Origin: Zygnema cylindricum
Taxonomy: Eukaryota > Streptophyta > Zygnematophyceae > Zygnematales > Zygnemataceae
DNA length: 54,328 nucleotides
Assembly: GCA_037447655.1 (NCBI GenBank)
Contig: JBBHKE010001536.1
Span: 38,304 to 92,631 of the forward strand
Reading direction: 5' to 3'
Shown here: positions 23,888 to 36,779 of the stretch, piece after piece
Position numbering within the stretch: the first letter of the stretch is position 1
How the letters are laid out: every line of letters starts with the position of its first letter
The notes under the pieces: model-generated
What the model was told of the DNA's origin: nothing
The model's database searches: none
What the model saw: the letters and a program-made list of their open reading frames with translations, nothing else
Made by a program: the position numbers and the translations under genes

Positions 23888-24432
23888 CAAAAAAAATAAT
23901 ACTTCAAATCATAAACGCCGAGACTTGTTTGGAGGATATTGCCCTGAGGCATAAGCTTGCATGGACCGCTCCTTAGCCCGTGCCTGTCACACAAAAGACA
24001 AAAAAAAAGAAAACAAACGAAAAACAAAAACAAAACAAAACAAAACGTAAAAAAAATGACAAATCCAAAAATCGATCACCTGAAACAGCAAAATAGGAAG
24101 CCTTCACATAGCGGTTTAATCTCATCACACGATGAACTTATCCTTTTCCTTGAAAGTTTTTAAAATCTCTCGAGCAACGAGTCTAAAAGACTTCGGATAG
24201 GATTTTTCAGATTTTCATTTTCAAGCTTTCTAGAGAACAAAGTCAAGCCCGACTTGCTAAAATGACACCATATTGACCAAAAGATACTATCAATCTTTTA
24301 AATGTGACGCTATACTGCACATCACTAATATTAGAGTTCATAAATTCGAGCCCACGTTTTTTTGACTGAAAATCGTAAATTATTGTCAAAAACACTAATC
24401 AATTAAGTTATTAACTTGTGATGCTATACCTC
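23888..24432. repeat. third, partial copy (C) of the duplicated segment
   Basis: It starts in an A-rich run and matches copy B from the AATACTTCAAATCATAAACG block through the CTTAGCCCGTGCCTGTCACA block to the CTTGTGATGCTATAC end. It is cut abruptly on both sides. The A-rich left edge could indicate a retroposed copy. Confidence 0.75.
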
Positions 24433-24808
24433 GATCCCAGGAAAAAAAGAAAAAGATTAAAGAAACAGTTGTGTATTTTAACAATTCTAATAGTATGTGT
24501 CCCAGAAACCCTTAGTTGGCCGCAGATATATAAAATAGTACGCTAACATACACATCAGCAATTGTATATTTTTTCTTTTACAAGACAGCATGGTCATGTT
24601 AAAAAAAGAAAAGTTTCCACCTGTAAGCTATCCCACGCATAAATGTTTACATCATCCGAAATTATTTATCCATTGTTCAAATCAACCTTATATATAAAAA
24701 AGAAAAATGAACAGCAATGTCGCGTTCGAGTCCTTAGGGGGAAAATTTATTCATCACCCATCCCGTCCTTTTCTCCTAATCCACATCTCCCTCGCCCTCT
24801 CCCTCTAC

Positions 24809-27800
24809 CTACACCTCTCCCTCCACCTCTCCCTCCACCTCTCCCTCTCCCACCTGTTGTAAATGTTGTTGTTGTTGTTGCAAGTTTTCTTGTTGCATTT
24901 GCTGCTGCAATCCTCTCGCCATACTATACATCGTAGATCCTCCTCCTCCTCCTCCTCCTCCTCCTGACCCTCCAGGTAAGGCTCCAAGAGAGGGAGGTCC
25001 CGGTATTCCCCCTCCCCCTCCCCCTCCCCCTCTCTGCAGTCCTCCCATAGATGGAAGATTCTTAATTCTGGAGGAGGCCATGGCTGCCGCTGCCACAGCA
25101 GCTGCCGCAGCAGAGGAGGAGGAGGAGGAGGGAGGCATTTGTTGCATCTGGGTTTTTTTTCCACAAGAGGGAAACTTTTCATTTTTCCACACGAGGGAAA
25201 CTTTTCATTTTTCCACACGAGGGAAACTCTTCATTTTTTCACACGAGGGAAACTTTTCATTTTTCCACACGAGGGAAACTCTTCACTTTTTCACACAAGG
25301 GAAACTCTTTTCATTTTTTGTATTTTTTTCTACTTGATGTCGCTGTTGTAATTGTACACTATCATATAGTTTTGTGAGTAATTGAACACTTTCATATAGT
25401 TTTGTTAGAAGTTAGTTTCGTGAGAGATAAATTTGTACAGTTCTGCGAGTAACTGCCTGTACAATTATAGAAATGTACAAAAGTGAATGATTTAGTCATG
25501 AAACATGAGAAACCTTCAATAGTGTAACGAGCCTAGTAGTTTTCTATGGATTTGGGCAACATAAAAACCACTGACAAAACTATCCAAAGCATCATCGAAT
25601 GGAACTCCTCCCCTCCAATAATACCTTAGACATTATTCGCCTCCGGGTACTGTAAACCAAATTTACTCCTGTAGTTCCGGAAGGTTTGAATTTTTTGTCT
25701 TTGGCATGTTAAAAATTAAGAAAAAGGGAGAGAGCAGATTCTTGGTTTTTGTCATGTTACATGTTAAGTAAAGGGAGAATCTGTTTTTTTGGAATTTTTG
25801 GATTTTGTCAGACGACGCGTTTTTGGAATTTTGGCTTTTGCCAATTTGTATGTCACAAACGCTTCCCATATTTTAGTTTTTGTCATGTTATCTCTTCATC
25901 ATGTTACATGCTACGAAAAGAGAGGAAACTTTCTGATTTTTCTGTCACGTTAAGAAAGAGACGAAGCTTTTTAGAATTTTGGTATCTGTCATGTTGCATG
26001 TAAAGGAAAGAGAGGAAGATATTGTTTTTTGTCATGGTACATGTGTAGACAATTGAGAAAGCTTTTTGGTTTTTGACATGTTAAGAAAGAGAAAGGCTTT
26101 TTTGGGATTTTTGGTTCCTACCAAGCTATATGTGAAGGAAAGAGAGAGAATCATTTTGGAATCTTTTTGTTATATAAGTCAAAAGAAACGAGAGAAAACT
26201 TAAGAAAAGAGGGAAAACTTACTATTTGATGTTGAGTCACAGGCTGTGGATGTATATGTCCATCAAAATCAGTAGACTGATCCACGGGACGGTTTGGATA
26301 GTTTACCACTTTGTCCCCTTGGTGACTCCCTACAAAGGCACTGCAACAATGTTTCGCAGGAAAACTTTTAATTTCTATTTTTTCTACTTTTTTTTGTAGT
26401 TTTTAAGGGCAAAATTTTACAAGAGAGTCCATATTTTTATTATCCCTAACTTCACGCTGTTTGCCTAGCAGTTGTTAAAATAAAACTCTCATTATTTTTT
26501 TTCAAGTTTTTGGTGAGGTAGATGATACAAGTAGCCTAAAAAAACCCCGCAAAAAGCCCTAGAAAAACCTAAGAAAAGGCTAAGAAAACCGAGATACCAA
26601 AAAAAAGAATCTCCAAGGAGAAAAAAGTCAAAAAGAAAAAATGAAGTTTTGAGTTTTGAAGCTCTTAATTACTTACTTCTTTCCTGGGAGAGGGTCTGTC
26701 CGAAAGTAGCTGCAATTTATTGAAACTCCCCGCAAAGAAAAGAAAGTGAAATCAATACTAGTAGATACGTTAAAAATTACGAACTTTAAAAAGAATGTAT
26801 TATAAAACCCAGTCAAAAAAGAAAGTGACATGAATACTCGTCGGTACAATAGAAAAAATATTAACTGTTACAGGAATGTATTGAAAAACCAAACCAAAAA
26901 AAGAAAAATAAACCAGTATTGGTCGAAGAAATCATCGACTGTTTAAAGAATACACTGAAAATTCAGCCCAAACAAAGAAATAAGGATAATAACAACAATA
27001 ATAATAACAATAAGAAAAAAGAATCATAATGGTTGGAACATTAGAAAAATTACTAACTATTAAAAGGAAGCCCATAAAAAGTTGACTTTCTTTTCACTGT
27101 CAGAGACAAGAATTCAGAACCAGAAATACACGATTTTGCGAAAATATATATATCCAAAAAGTTCCAATGGAAAAAACAAAAACAAAAAACAAAAAACACA
27201 AAAACATTTCAATCAAAACCTGTAGGCATCTACGTTTTGACCGGCCACGCTATTAAAATGACGATTTTGGGGTAAAGGTTATAAAACATAACTTTGTTTT
27301 ATTCGGGAACAAAACAACAAAGTGTGCAAACAAGTGGCCATATTTCCTCATTGGTTTTTGATGTAATTGGATTCTTCTACATTTAACCTTACCTCATGAC
27401 AATTTGCTTACTATTATTATTAAAATGATTTTTCTTATTTATTTTGTTAATTTCATTTTGCTGATTTAATTCATTTTGCTTAAGAGGCATCAGGAGTGGG
27501 TTTTGCCAATAATCCATGTGTACTTCTTTTAAGGGTCTCGATAAACGATATGTCGAAGCATTATATCAAACAACCGACGATTGCAATATATCGGTTTTGA
27601 TACTGGGATAGCAACAGTGTGGTTTTACAGATTGTATATTCCGTACATATCGTACTTTCTGTATGTTTCGTACATTTAATACATTTTGCGTATTCGGTTC
27701 ATTTCGTACATCTGAAATACCTTATTTTAGAAAAACTATCGGCGATTATCACAACCTCGAGTTTTGAACCTCCCGATATCACGTATACCATTATTACAAT

Positions 27801-30063
27801 ATATTGTCTTCGATTTCAACCGATATGCAGTACTAATTTTGCTTATTATATATTCCTTACGTTTTTAGTCATTTTGCTTTTATTTTATGGTTTTGTTAAA
27901 TATGTACACTGTAGCCTCATTTTCTCCACTAGAAAAACTATGACAAACTATGACTGGTGATATGGCTTTCTGAGCAAGCCAAGACAAAGTTACAAACAAA
28001 ACTTTTAAGAAAACCAGAAAACGCCTAAAAAAGCCCAAAAAACGTGAAAATTTACCCTTGAAAACCTTAACATAGATAAAAACTTTAACATAGGGGACTC
28101 ACTCGTGCTCCAAAGCTTGAGCTGCTGTGATGCGTTTCTTGGGGTTGTACCTGTAACAAAAATTGAAAACACCGGAAAGGATAATATTCTAAGTAAAATG
28201 GAAACAATAAGTCCTCAAGTTAAAACTAGTACATCAAAGAAAAACTAAAAATGTTAAAAAAACTTGAAAAAAACCCAAGAGATTATGCTATCCACCACAA
28301 AGAGACAGTAAGAATAAATCTCCAGATATCAACTTCTACTTCCGCTGGAGAGAGAGGGGGGGGAAGGGGAAGAAAGAGAGAAAGAGAGGGGGAGAGAGAG
28401 GGAGAGAGAGAGAGAGGGGGGGCAGAGGAGGTGGGCAAGGAGAGGGAGTTCCAGGGGCATTAGAATCCACACATAAAAACAGAGCTAAACAGAATAGTTG
28501 AAACAAGTGGAGGGACACAAACCAAAATTCATGTCAATTTTATATTCAAATGAGGTTTAGGTTCACAAAGTTCTGACATGAGCATATTCTGTCAGTGGGC
28601 ATATATTCCCTTTTGGTCTTCTTACCCAAAAGTTGGTCAAATATCGGATTACATGACCCAAATATGACCAAATAATGTTAAGTGAGAATAAGTCTAAACT
28701 GCTGGGTTTTAACAGACCCAGCCATAAACGTTTAAACATTTTATCGTTTCGACGTTTATGCCTAACATTCCCACCGTAGTTCAAAAGTGGAATATTTTGG
28801 GGTTTGGGACTTTTGCTTGTCATGATACAAAACGTAAAATGTATATTGTATGCGTACAATATGCATGCAATCTTGGTGGCTCACCCAACACACCACAATA
28901 TGACATCATCATTCCTCAGGCGGAGGCCCGTCATTCTGACGTGACGTGACAGCTGTAACGTCACAAATCCCCGATATCAAACATCGAGCAGAAAGTTTAA
29001 AACTAGTTAAGGCGGCTGACTGAAAAGAATTTGCCACTACGTGTCACTAATTGCAACCGTTAAGTTCGTTGAATTTCTGTCCCAACCTTGTCAATTCAAA
29101 ACTGACGAGGAAGATCCATATTGTATGTGCCCAATTGTATGCATACACATCAGCCATGATTCACACATATTAACCGAAAAATGATGCCATTAAGTGATTG
29201 GCAAAGAAGTACTTCAAAGAAGTGCCATAGATATGGTACGAATATACGGAAGTCGGACAAACATATAAAATATGAAATTGTTGGCTAAACTATTTAGACA
29301 TGAGTGTCAACTGGATTTAAATGCTGTTTACCACGACATTTTAAAATTTAAAGTTTTGCAGACTGCACGTTGTCAAACTTTTTTTTTCAAAAATTCATGA
29401 AGCAGTCACCCAAAATGTATTCGTAATAGTGTCTGATCCACATTAATTCAAATCTTAAATGCCATAATCTGACCAAAAAGTTTAAAAGAATGGTCCAGAA
29501 ACATCGGAATTCAACTCTACAAAAAAATCCAAAGAGGGCAATACAGTAGAGAATGCAGAAAATGTTTCTTTCTCTCAGAAAGATCGGCCTATTTCACTTT
29601 ACCCCTGGCCATTTTAACTTTGATGCAGAGAAGGGTGAGTTCAAAATAAGCATTATTATTCTTTGATTATTACAAGGGAATAATACAAGTATTGAAACTG
29701 ACGTTACTGGCACAGTAACCAAAGTATTCGTACAAAACACTGTACGAATTAATGAGATAAAGTATATTTTTTCTGTATGGTTAAGGTGCTTACAAGCCTA
29801 TATTGTCAGTAAACGCGTACTAATAACCACCCTAGTATTGTTTTGAGACCTATGGAATACTCACTCTAGCATAGCATTTAAGAGGTCGATTGCTGGGCCT
29901 TTGATGGGAAGAATATTTCCAAGCGCAGGTTGTTCACTGACATCCAAAATTGTCATCCATAAACCCAACGAGGGGCTCAGCAAACACAATAAAAGAGAGA
30001 GGGAGGGAGGACATAAACAGATAGAAAGACAGAGGGGAGAGAGAGAGAGAGGAGGGAGGGAGG

Positions 30064-30120
<57 letters not shown>

Positions 30121-33100
30121 CTCCTTCCTATAGTTCTGCCAAGTGGCCTTGACAAGAACAAACTGCATCATAATGACAAAATATTGGCGCTATTCTACAT
30201 TTTGAAACAAACAAATAAACAAACGCAGTCGCTACTTTGCAACCCTTACCCATATTAACTAAGCTCGCTCGGCATTTTTCCCAACCGTGTTTCTTAAAGA
30301 AAAACCTCGACTATTACATCACTTGGTGAAAGCTTTCACTTAAAGAAAGTTACTTACAAGCTTGCCACACTAACTAAAATTCTAGAAAACACTATTTGCA
30401 TATTTGAAGTAAGCACATACGAGTTCCATTCACGATACGTTTTCTAGTTACAATCATGTCGAATAAATTTGTACATGTTAACCACTACATATAACAACAT
30501 CATCAGATTCTATAAGCGGTCTTCTACAAGAACCCTATAAGATTGTTGAAACCTACAACAAAATAAAGTCCTCAAATTGACTAAGATCCGTCTTTGAAAT
30601 AATATTTTTCTTTTTGAATAAAAAACCCTTATCAAACATACTCACTATTTACGAGCTTGAATAAGTTGACGATTTGATTGCCAGTGGGGCAAATGTTGGA
30701 GGGCTGACCACTTTTCGATTGTAGGATGCCCTGACAAAAGAAAAATAAAACAAAAAAACAAAAAAAAACAAAAAAACAAAACAAAACAAAAAGGTACAGT
30801 GTCGTCAACCATATGACTACATGTGTCTGAAATAAAACAAATGAAAAAAAGGTACAATGTATACTTGTTCAAATATTTCCAACAATCAAATACTTGTTCC
30901 ACTAAAAAAATATTTTTCCTTTCCACTGACCAAGCATTTAAAGATTCCGATAATTGTTTTAGCACAACATTGTACAATTTTACAAAATTAAAACAAAATT
31001 GCAAGTCTCTGGTTATAAAACTTCAACAGTCACCAGAGGTCTTGTAAATTCACCAACCAGAAAAATTCACAAAGACGCCCTCAGCCAAAAAAAAATAATA
31101 GAAATTAAAACCAAGTTTATAACAGATAAACAAATTTTGAACTTAAGAAAATTAATAAGAGGGAAAGTCTGGCTATTCTATTAGGTAGCGGTTCTCACCT
31201 AAAACTCGAAAGATTTTGTCCAACTGATCAACCTATAGGCCCTCCAATCAGAAATTCATAAGTCATTAGAATACACGTTTTGGTCCATAAAATTAGTAAA
31301 TCCTTCTTAACGGCCCAATCAGCCTCTGGTGGGAAAGCAGTAAACACCACCACTATTAGAGTTGATGGTTTATTCACCACTTAACCTTCTTTTTCTCTAT
31401 GGACACCTGTCGAGTTTTATCATTGAAAATACTGTAGTACCACGATCGAAAGGTAAGAACCTTTAATTTCAATTAGTCACTTGCGAGAACAGAGAAAAAC
31501 GAGTTTTGAGATTGGAGTTCGGTGAAAAATTCATCAACTCTAATAGTGCCATGTAGTGTAGCAATTTTGTAGTCCACAATAATGAACGATACAGACGGTT
31601 TTGTTTCACTTCAGAAGCAGAAGAAGGGGAGGTAAGTCGAGGTACCTGGAAGGGATTTGGGGAACTTTTATCCTCCACTCCTTGAAACAATGGTTTTAGA
31701 GTGAGAAGTTCGGCAAAAATGCACCCCACAGCCCACATATCTGTCCTCCACAATTTTGACTCAAGGGGGAACTATTTTCCCTTAGGAAAAAAAGGAAAAA
31801 GAGTGTGGTACGAATATTACATATGCCCACTAAGAAACAAGTTAAACAAAAACTTTTCTTTAGGTGAGATTATACAATAGATTAGAGAGCTTCATGAAAG
31901 CACAACAATTCATGTTTGATTGGGCACACTTCCCATTCCTAATAAGTTGAACACACCAACTTGAGTTTTTTAAAATCACAAATTAAGCCTAGAATGAGCC
32001 ACATGGCAGAATATAATTTAGTGTAGTTAATTCTAAATCCACTTCAGCGCTTATAATTCACTAACTCTAATAGAGTATTAAATCTTCCGGCATTCTCTCC
32101 ACGTTTACGGCCACCCCAGAAATAGAAATAAAAATAAAAAACACGAAATTATGAAAACAAAATTGTAGTGTCTTAGTCGAAACTAACAGACATTTCAGAT
32201 GTTCAAAATCAAAGTCATATCACATTTATGCAATAAAAACCCTTCGAGACACAGAAAAAGTGGCGGTTCAATATGAATAATCACAACCAAAGACAGAAAT
32301 GTTCAACAAAAAACTTCCACATTTCTCCTGTTGTTTGAAAAAAGGTGTGATCCCTACATGGTTTAGTTGCAATTTTAAACCCAACACAAAAAGATGGGAA
32401 AGTTAGTTAAAACGCAAAAGGATACCGACAGCACATGTATAGTGCTTAGACCCGAGAAGAAGTTCTGGAGATCGATACCAAATAGTGACCACCACCTATT
32501 TTTCAAAAGAAAGAGATTCTTCAATTTAAAACGAGTATCCTCATTGCAAAGTAGTCAGAGGCGGCACAAATATTAACTGAAAAGAAAAAAAAAAGCGTAA
32601 GGCCTTGAGACATTGCTAAAAACTGCAAGAAAAATGCGTGAAAATTGCAAAGAATGTGCAAAAGCTGTAGTTAATATAAAATTTCGGCAAAAAGTTCAGC
32701 GATATCTCCTGAACATATTATCATAAATGCATTCAAAGACAAACATCCCTCACCCAAAGGGAACCAAAAACAGCAAATATTGGTTATCACAGCTACGGCA
32801 GATTGTGGTCAAACAATGAAAGGAAAAAATTGACACTGTGGAAAACAACTCACTACTTTAGCAGAAAAAAATAAAAAATTGCCACTCACCCCATTGTCTG
32901 ACAAAGGCTTCAATGGGGCCTGAAAAATCCTCGCAAGACCAAAGTCTCCTATTTTCACTACTCCTTGCTCTTCCCCTTCCCCCATGACCTGTTTTATTCC
33001 ATCCCCAACCCCACCATCATGTTCAAAAACAGCGACAAGCTCGGATTTTGTGAAAAAATGTTAAAATATGAGCATGATCACTTTGTGAAATGTAAATAGG

Positions 33101-36100
33101 CGATAAATTACTGTGAGTCAACTGTCAAAAAAAGAAACCCTTCTGAGAATGATCTTGTCGAGGCACAAAAAAAAATAAAAATAAGACCACAAATGACTAG
33201 AGGAAACCACGGTCTTTGAGCCGTACGATAAACATTCACTTTTTTCAAGGTTTACTTTTTTTACTATTGATTGACTCCAAAACTGTCAACAATAACCTCG
33301 TGGAACTTGTCCAAAAATTTTGTCCTGAAATTCTTGTTACAGAAACAAATACCACAGCATATCTGCACTATATTTCAGTAGCACCAGCTAGAGAACAACC
33401 GAGATCAAAAGGAAAAAGGAAACGGAAAAAGACAAAAGTAAGAAGGAAAAGGAAAAAGAAAAAGTGTATAGCATTGGAAGTGCTCACAAGAATATTAGAA
33501 GGCTTCAGATCCCGGTGAATGATCCAGTTACTGGTTTCCCACCCCAAAAGATCTATATGAGCCCATGCTGGATCAAAACTTACAATTCATAAATCATTAA
33601 GAATATAAATACATGAATAGACAACACAATAGCTCCATAGTAACGGACTCTCAGTACAACTGGAAAATGACTTGCTCAAAGCTACACCTTCCATTGATAT
33701 TAGAGCAAATAACTCTAAATAGGCCGTGAAAATGTTAATCTCAGTATTTACGTAGGTGGCCCAAACTGAGCCACGTCTTCTGACCACAATTCAGTGCGGC
33801 TAATTTTCATACAGTTTAACACTTAACATTCACCAACTCTAATAGCAATGTAATGTGTATTTCTTCACATGAAACTTCTATACCATGTGGTGTTTTCAGT
33901 CCCATGATCAATTAATAATATCCTGAGAATTACACAGTCCTATGCACAATTGCGTACAGCTAAAAGCTTGGCCAACTTTCTTGTAAGGACAAAATCAAAA
34001 GTGACATCACACCTTCAACAGTTTTCTCCCTTGGCAAATGATCTAGTTGAGCTTCATGCTCCATTCAGCAGAGGGCATGCATTAGTGAGAAACCATAAAT
34101 ACTGAGTTAACTCATGTTACTACAAGTGAGCAAACTATCATACAAAACAAATGTACAATTCTTAGAATTTTTACAACTCCACTGTTAAACTCTTCAGCAA
34201 ATAAACTGTGATTCAGCTCCTGACCTATGAAGGTAGTTGAGGCCATTGAGGATCTGCCAGAGGAGAGATTTCACGGTATACTCCTTAATAGGTCCCATTA
34301 ACTTTTCACGATGGTGTCGGATAATTTCCTGTCCACGACAAAGATTTCCTTTATTTTTAATCCTATAAAAAGTATCACACCATACATATATTGTTCGCTA
34401 TACAGAGGTGAAACTTTCAGCAGAATAGAACAAGACTATCAAACAATAAGGTACGGCAAAAAATCTTTCCCTCCTAAGCCAGAACAAATGAATTTCCAAA
34501 AGCAAGTTATATTGTTAAGGAGATGAGTTAGTACATGATTCAACTTCAAACATTTGGTTATTGACATAGACAAATAATCTAAGTGATTTAAGGAAAAAAA
34601 AAAAGTTTTCTAGCCCCTTTGCTCTCCACCATTCTCAGCTTTTAATTGCTTTCCCTTGTCCCTCCAGTATCCCTTCCATAACATCTGATCCAGTGCCTTA
34701 TCTCCTTCTCCATCCACCTCCTCCCGTTCAACCTCATGAAATCACTCTCTTTGTGCCAAAGGAGCTTCTCTCCCTTGTTACCTTGCTCTCTTCACTCCAC
34801 TTTTTTAAGCCACCCTTCACACCTCTTTCATTAACTCCCAACATCTGTTAACATACGCGAGACTTTGAGTCCAATGCAGAGTACTTTAGCATCCTTCCTC
34901 AATCCAAAGATAACATTGTGGTTGACGGCTCACAAGTTCCATGTTAGATAAACAATCTACAATGAAGTTGGTAGAGACTCACATTGCAATTTACAATACA
35001 GATGGTATATTCCTCACATAAAAATCTACAACGCAATTGGTAAAGATATATTGTATTGATCCCACAATACAGTTGGAGGAGACTCACATAACAATCTACA
35101 ATGTAGTTGATAGAAACTCACATAAAGGTCATGTTCTGCATAGTCGAAGGCAAGATATAGCGACATATCATGGTGGTTGATATGAACATTCACAAGCTTC
35201 ACAATGTTCTCGTGTGTGCATTCTCGCAATAACTGGGCAACCAAGAATCCATAAGGCAAAAAAAAATTAGCAACTCTGAAAAGAAAAAAATAACTAGAAC
35301 CTTCCCAATTTGCTGAAGATAAACATTAGAAACCTTTAACCGTTCATAAACCTTTAACCTTTGTGTGTTTTAATTGGTCAAATACACACAAATACACACA
35401 TTCACTCCAATTTCACTTGCAACAAAGTTTTGACAAAACGAGCCCCTATTTTCATACTATACTACCAACATACTAGACTTTCTTCATTTCTTTGGACATA
35501 CACCAAAATCTGAAGCACAAACTTGCCTACGTTAAACTTCTGACTTCAATTGCTGATGCTCCACAGGCTGACATCATGGTTGTCATCCATGTATTGGTGC
35601 AAAACCATTTAATACCATTTATTTTGCTCATGTATTACCATTTACGACACTACCAAAATTCAGACATGTGATTTCCATATTCTTTAGCGGTGAAGGTGTA
35701 ACATGAATAGTGCTGCTATACTGAGGAATAGCAATGCCAAGCTCAAATTCTTATGCGAAAACAGCAGGCCATATTTGTGTTGTGCTTATGAATTCCCAGA
35801 AAAAAAAATTTCATTATGGATAGACATCTTCTATGATTTTTGAGAGCTACGCCGTGAAGCCCTATGATCATTAAGAAATAACTAGTAAGAAGACTGTTTT
35901 AGGGTTGCTAACTATATTTATGGTCCAAATGACAAGGACAATTGTGAACTATCAATAGAATTAGCGTTGAGAAATAAACAACTAGTAGTCTCAACGATAT
36001 TTTGTGGCGGAGAGCAAAAACGGAACCAAATGTGAGTTGTTAATGCTCATAATAATTCACGTTGTACCAAATGTTTGCATTTTTATTTTATTTTAAGTTG

Positions 36101-36768
36101 GTACATTTGAAAATGCAAGCAATATTTACTTCCATTCTTTATTGCAGAACAATGTGAAATTTAAGTTTTCGCTTGAAAATATCTCCTCCAACTTGCATTA
36201 TTCAACTTTACGACGGTTAAATGAAGTAAATCTCAAAACTCAATTCCCAAACAGCTACTGACTTCTGAAGCTGATTAAAAAATCGCGTCCTTCATGCTGA
36301 AAATAATAAAATTTCATAACGAAATTTTATTCTGGTCGATTTTATCTTGCACCCTGATTGTGAATGGATTCTAGCTAACAGTAATCCCCAAACCACCCTT
36401 GTTCATTGCACTCCTCTAATCCAAGTTTATCTTTCCACATCTTTTATCCTTGGTTTGTTTAATGCTATCGTATTCATTTTTTTTCAGATTCCTCTTACTC
36501 ATTCTTGTCTTAAAGAAACCCTAAATTGTTGTAAATACAGAATAGAGTGTACCATGATCTCTCTGATGGCTGTGGGAGAAACACCGTCACCTTCCTTGGA
36601 CTGTTTGAACTTTTTTATGGCAGTTCGATTACCACTCTTTGGCTTGTCCTTATTCCTTGCCAAATAAACAAGTCCATAAGTACCCTCTCCTATTTTTCCT
36701 ACAAGGTCATACTCGTCCAACCATTCCGGCCTGGGTGGCTTTCCCTTAATTGAGATTTGATCTGCCAT
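24809..36768 (-). CDS. CDKE;1 (CDK8): cyclin-dependent kinase 8 / CDKE, Mediator kinase-module kinase
   Basis: A complete kinase gene; 14 exons join in phase to 488 codons. Exons: 36553-36768, 35122-35232, 34225-34328, 33488-33530, 32890-32988, 32426-32495, 31646-31740, 31199-31232, 30646-30730, 29865-29936, 28103-28150, 26677-26709, 26223-26340, 24809-25147. All junctions are GT-AG, most donors GTGAGT. Visible motifs: glycine loop GEGTYG (27-32), ATP-binding Lys52, C-helix SPTAIRE (64-70, the CDKE signature), HRDLKPSN (149-156), DFG (173-175), WYRSPE (197-202, where relatives usually have RAPE) and DMWAVGCIF (215-223). The plant-type sequence NYPNRPVD follows the kinase domain. By family knowledge it pairs with cyclin C and MED12/MED13 to regulate RNA polymerase II. 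The last exon encodes Ser-, Ala-, Gly- and Gln-rich runs and three EGEV-like repeats; relatives also end in Gln-rich sequence. The ATG at 36768 (MADQ) fits the family N-terminus. A non-coding 5' exon is possible. Confidence 0.93.
25163..25315. repeat. minisatellite of about 27-bp units in CDK8 intron 13
   Basis: About six units of the form CCACACGAGGGAAACTTTTC lie next to the acceptor of the last CDK8 exon (25147/25148). On the coding strand they form A-rich and CCTCGTGTG blocks immediately before the acceptor. Confidence 0.9.
25690..26160. repeat. degenerate tandem repeat in CDK8 intron 13
   Basis: At least six imperfect units containing TTTTTGTCATGTTACATG followed by AAGGAAAGAGAG. No coding meaning. 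Confidence 0.7.
26738..27075. repeat. degenerate tandem repeat of about 80 bp, CDK8 intron 11
   Basis: Four drifting units share an AAAGAAA-GTGA/AATA start, a GTCG-TACGT/ACAATAGAAAAA middle and an AACTGTTAAAGGAATGTATT-like end. Confidence 0.55.
27490..27810. repeat. decayed TGTTGTGTATCGG-family MITE in CDK8 intron 11
   Basis: TGCCAATAATCCATGTGTAC, CGATAAACGATATGTCG and AACTATCGGCGATTATC blocks follow the order of the intact copy at 20192. The ends are lost. A hydrophobic frame on the plus strand here (27619-27960) is part of this repeat. Confidence 0.5.
28345..28430. repeat. GA-rich microsatellite, CDK8 intron 10
   Basis: GAGAGA/GGGGA repeats. The Ser/Leu/Pro frames on the opposite strand are artefacts. 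Confidence 0.9.
29990..30118. repeat. GA microsatellite, CDK8 intron 9
   Basis: AGAGAGGGAGGGAGG units run into at least 24 uninterrupted GA dinucleotides, about 55 bp upstream (in gene orientation) of the exon 10 acceptor. Confidence 0.95.
34935..35130. repeat. tandem repeat spanning the exon 2 donor of CDK8
   Basis: About four imperfect 40-50-bp units with CTCACAT, AATCTACAATG and GTTGGTAGAGA motifs. The true exon 2 donor, GTGAGT at 35116-35121, is part of the last unit. Two other units carry the same hexamer on the minus strand (35082-35087 and 34977-34982). Confidence 0.75.
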
Positions 36769-36779
36769 AAATAAAGACA

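Noticed and set aside
24715-24745. CGCGTTCGAGTCC as a tRNA T-arm
   Set aside because: No A box at the right distance and no paired stem. It lies just past the CDK8 stop.
24643-24936. Plus-strand Pro/Leu-rich frame opposite the last CDK8 exon
   Set aside because: Antisense of a coding low-complexity tract with no independent support.
24805-25218. 137-codon minus-strand frame overlapping the last CDK8 exon
   Set aside because: The splice phase from exon 13 leads into the other frame ([10 protein letters not shown]). This frame is open only because of repeat composition.
25163-25315. Regularly spaced repeats resembling a CRISPR array
   Set aside because: The units are about 27 bp and directly adjacent without unique spacers, in an intron of a eukaryotic gene.
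27619-27960. 113-codon hydrophobic frame in CDK8 intron 11
   Set aside because: It coincides with a decayed MITE and T-rich sequence, with no domain.
28336-30171. Ser/Leu/Pro and Arg/Glu frames around GA repeats
   Set aside because: Products of GA microsatellites in CDK8 introns 9 and 10.
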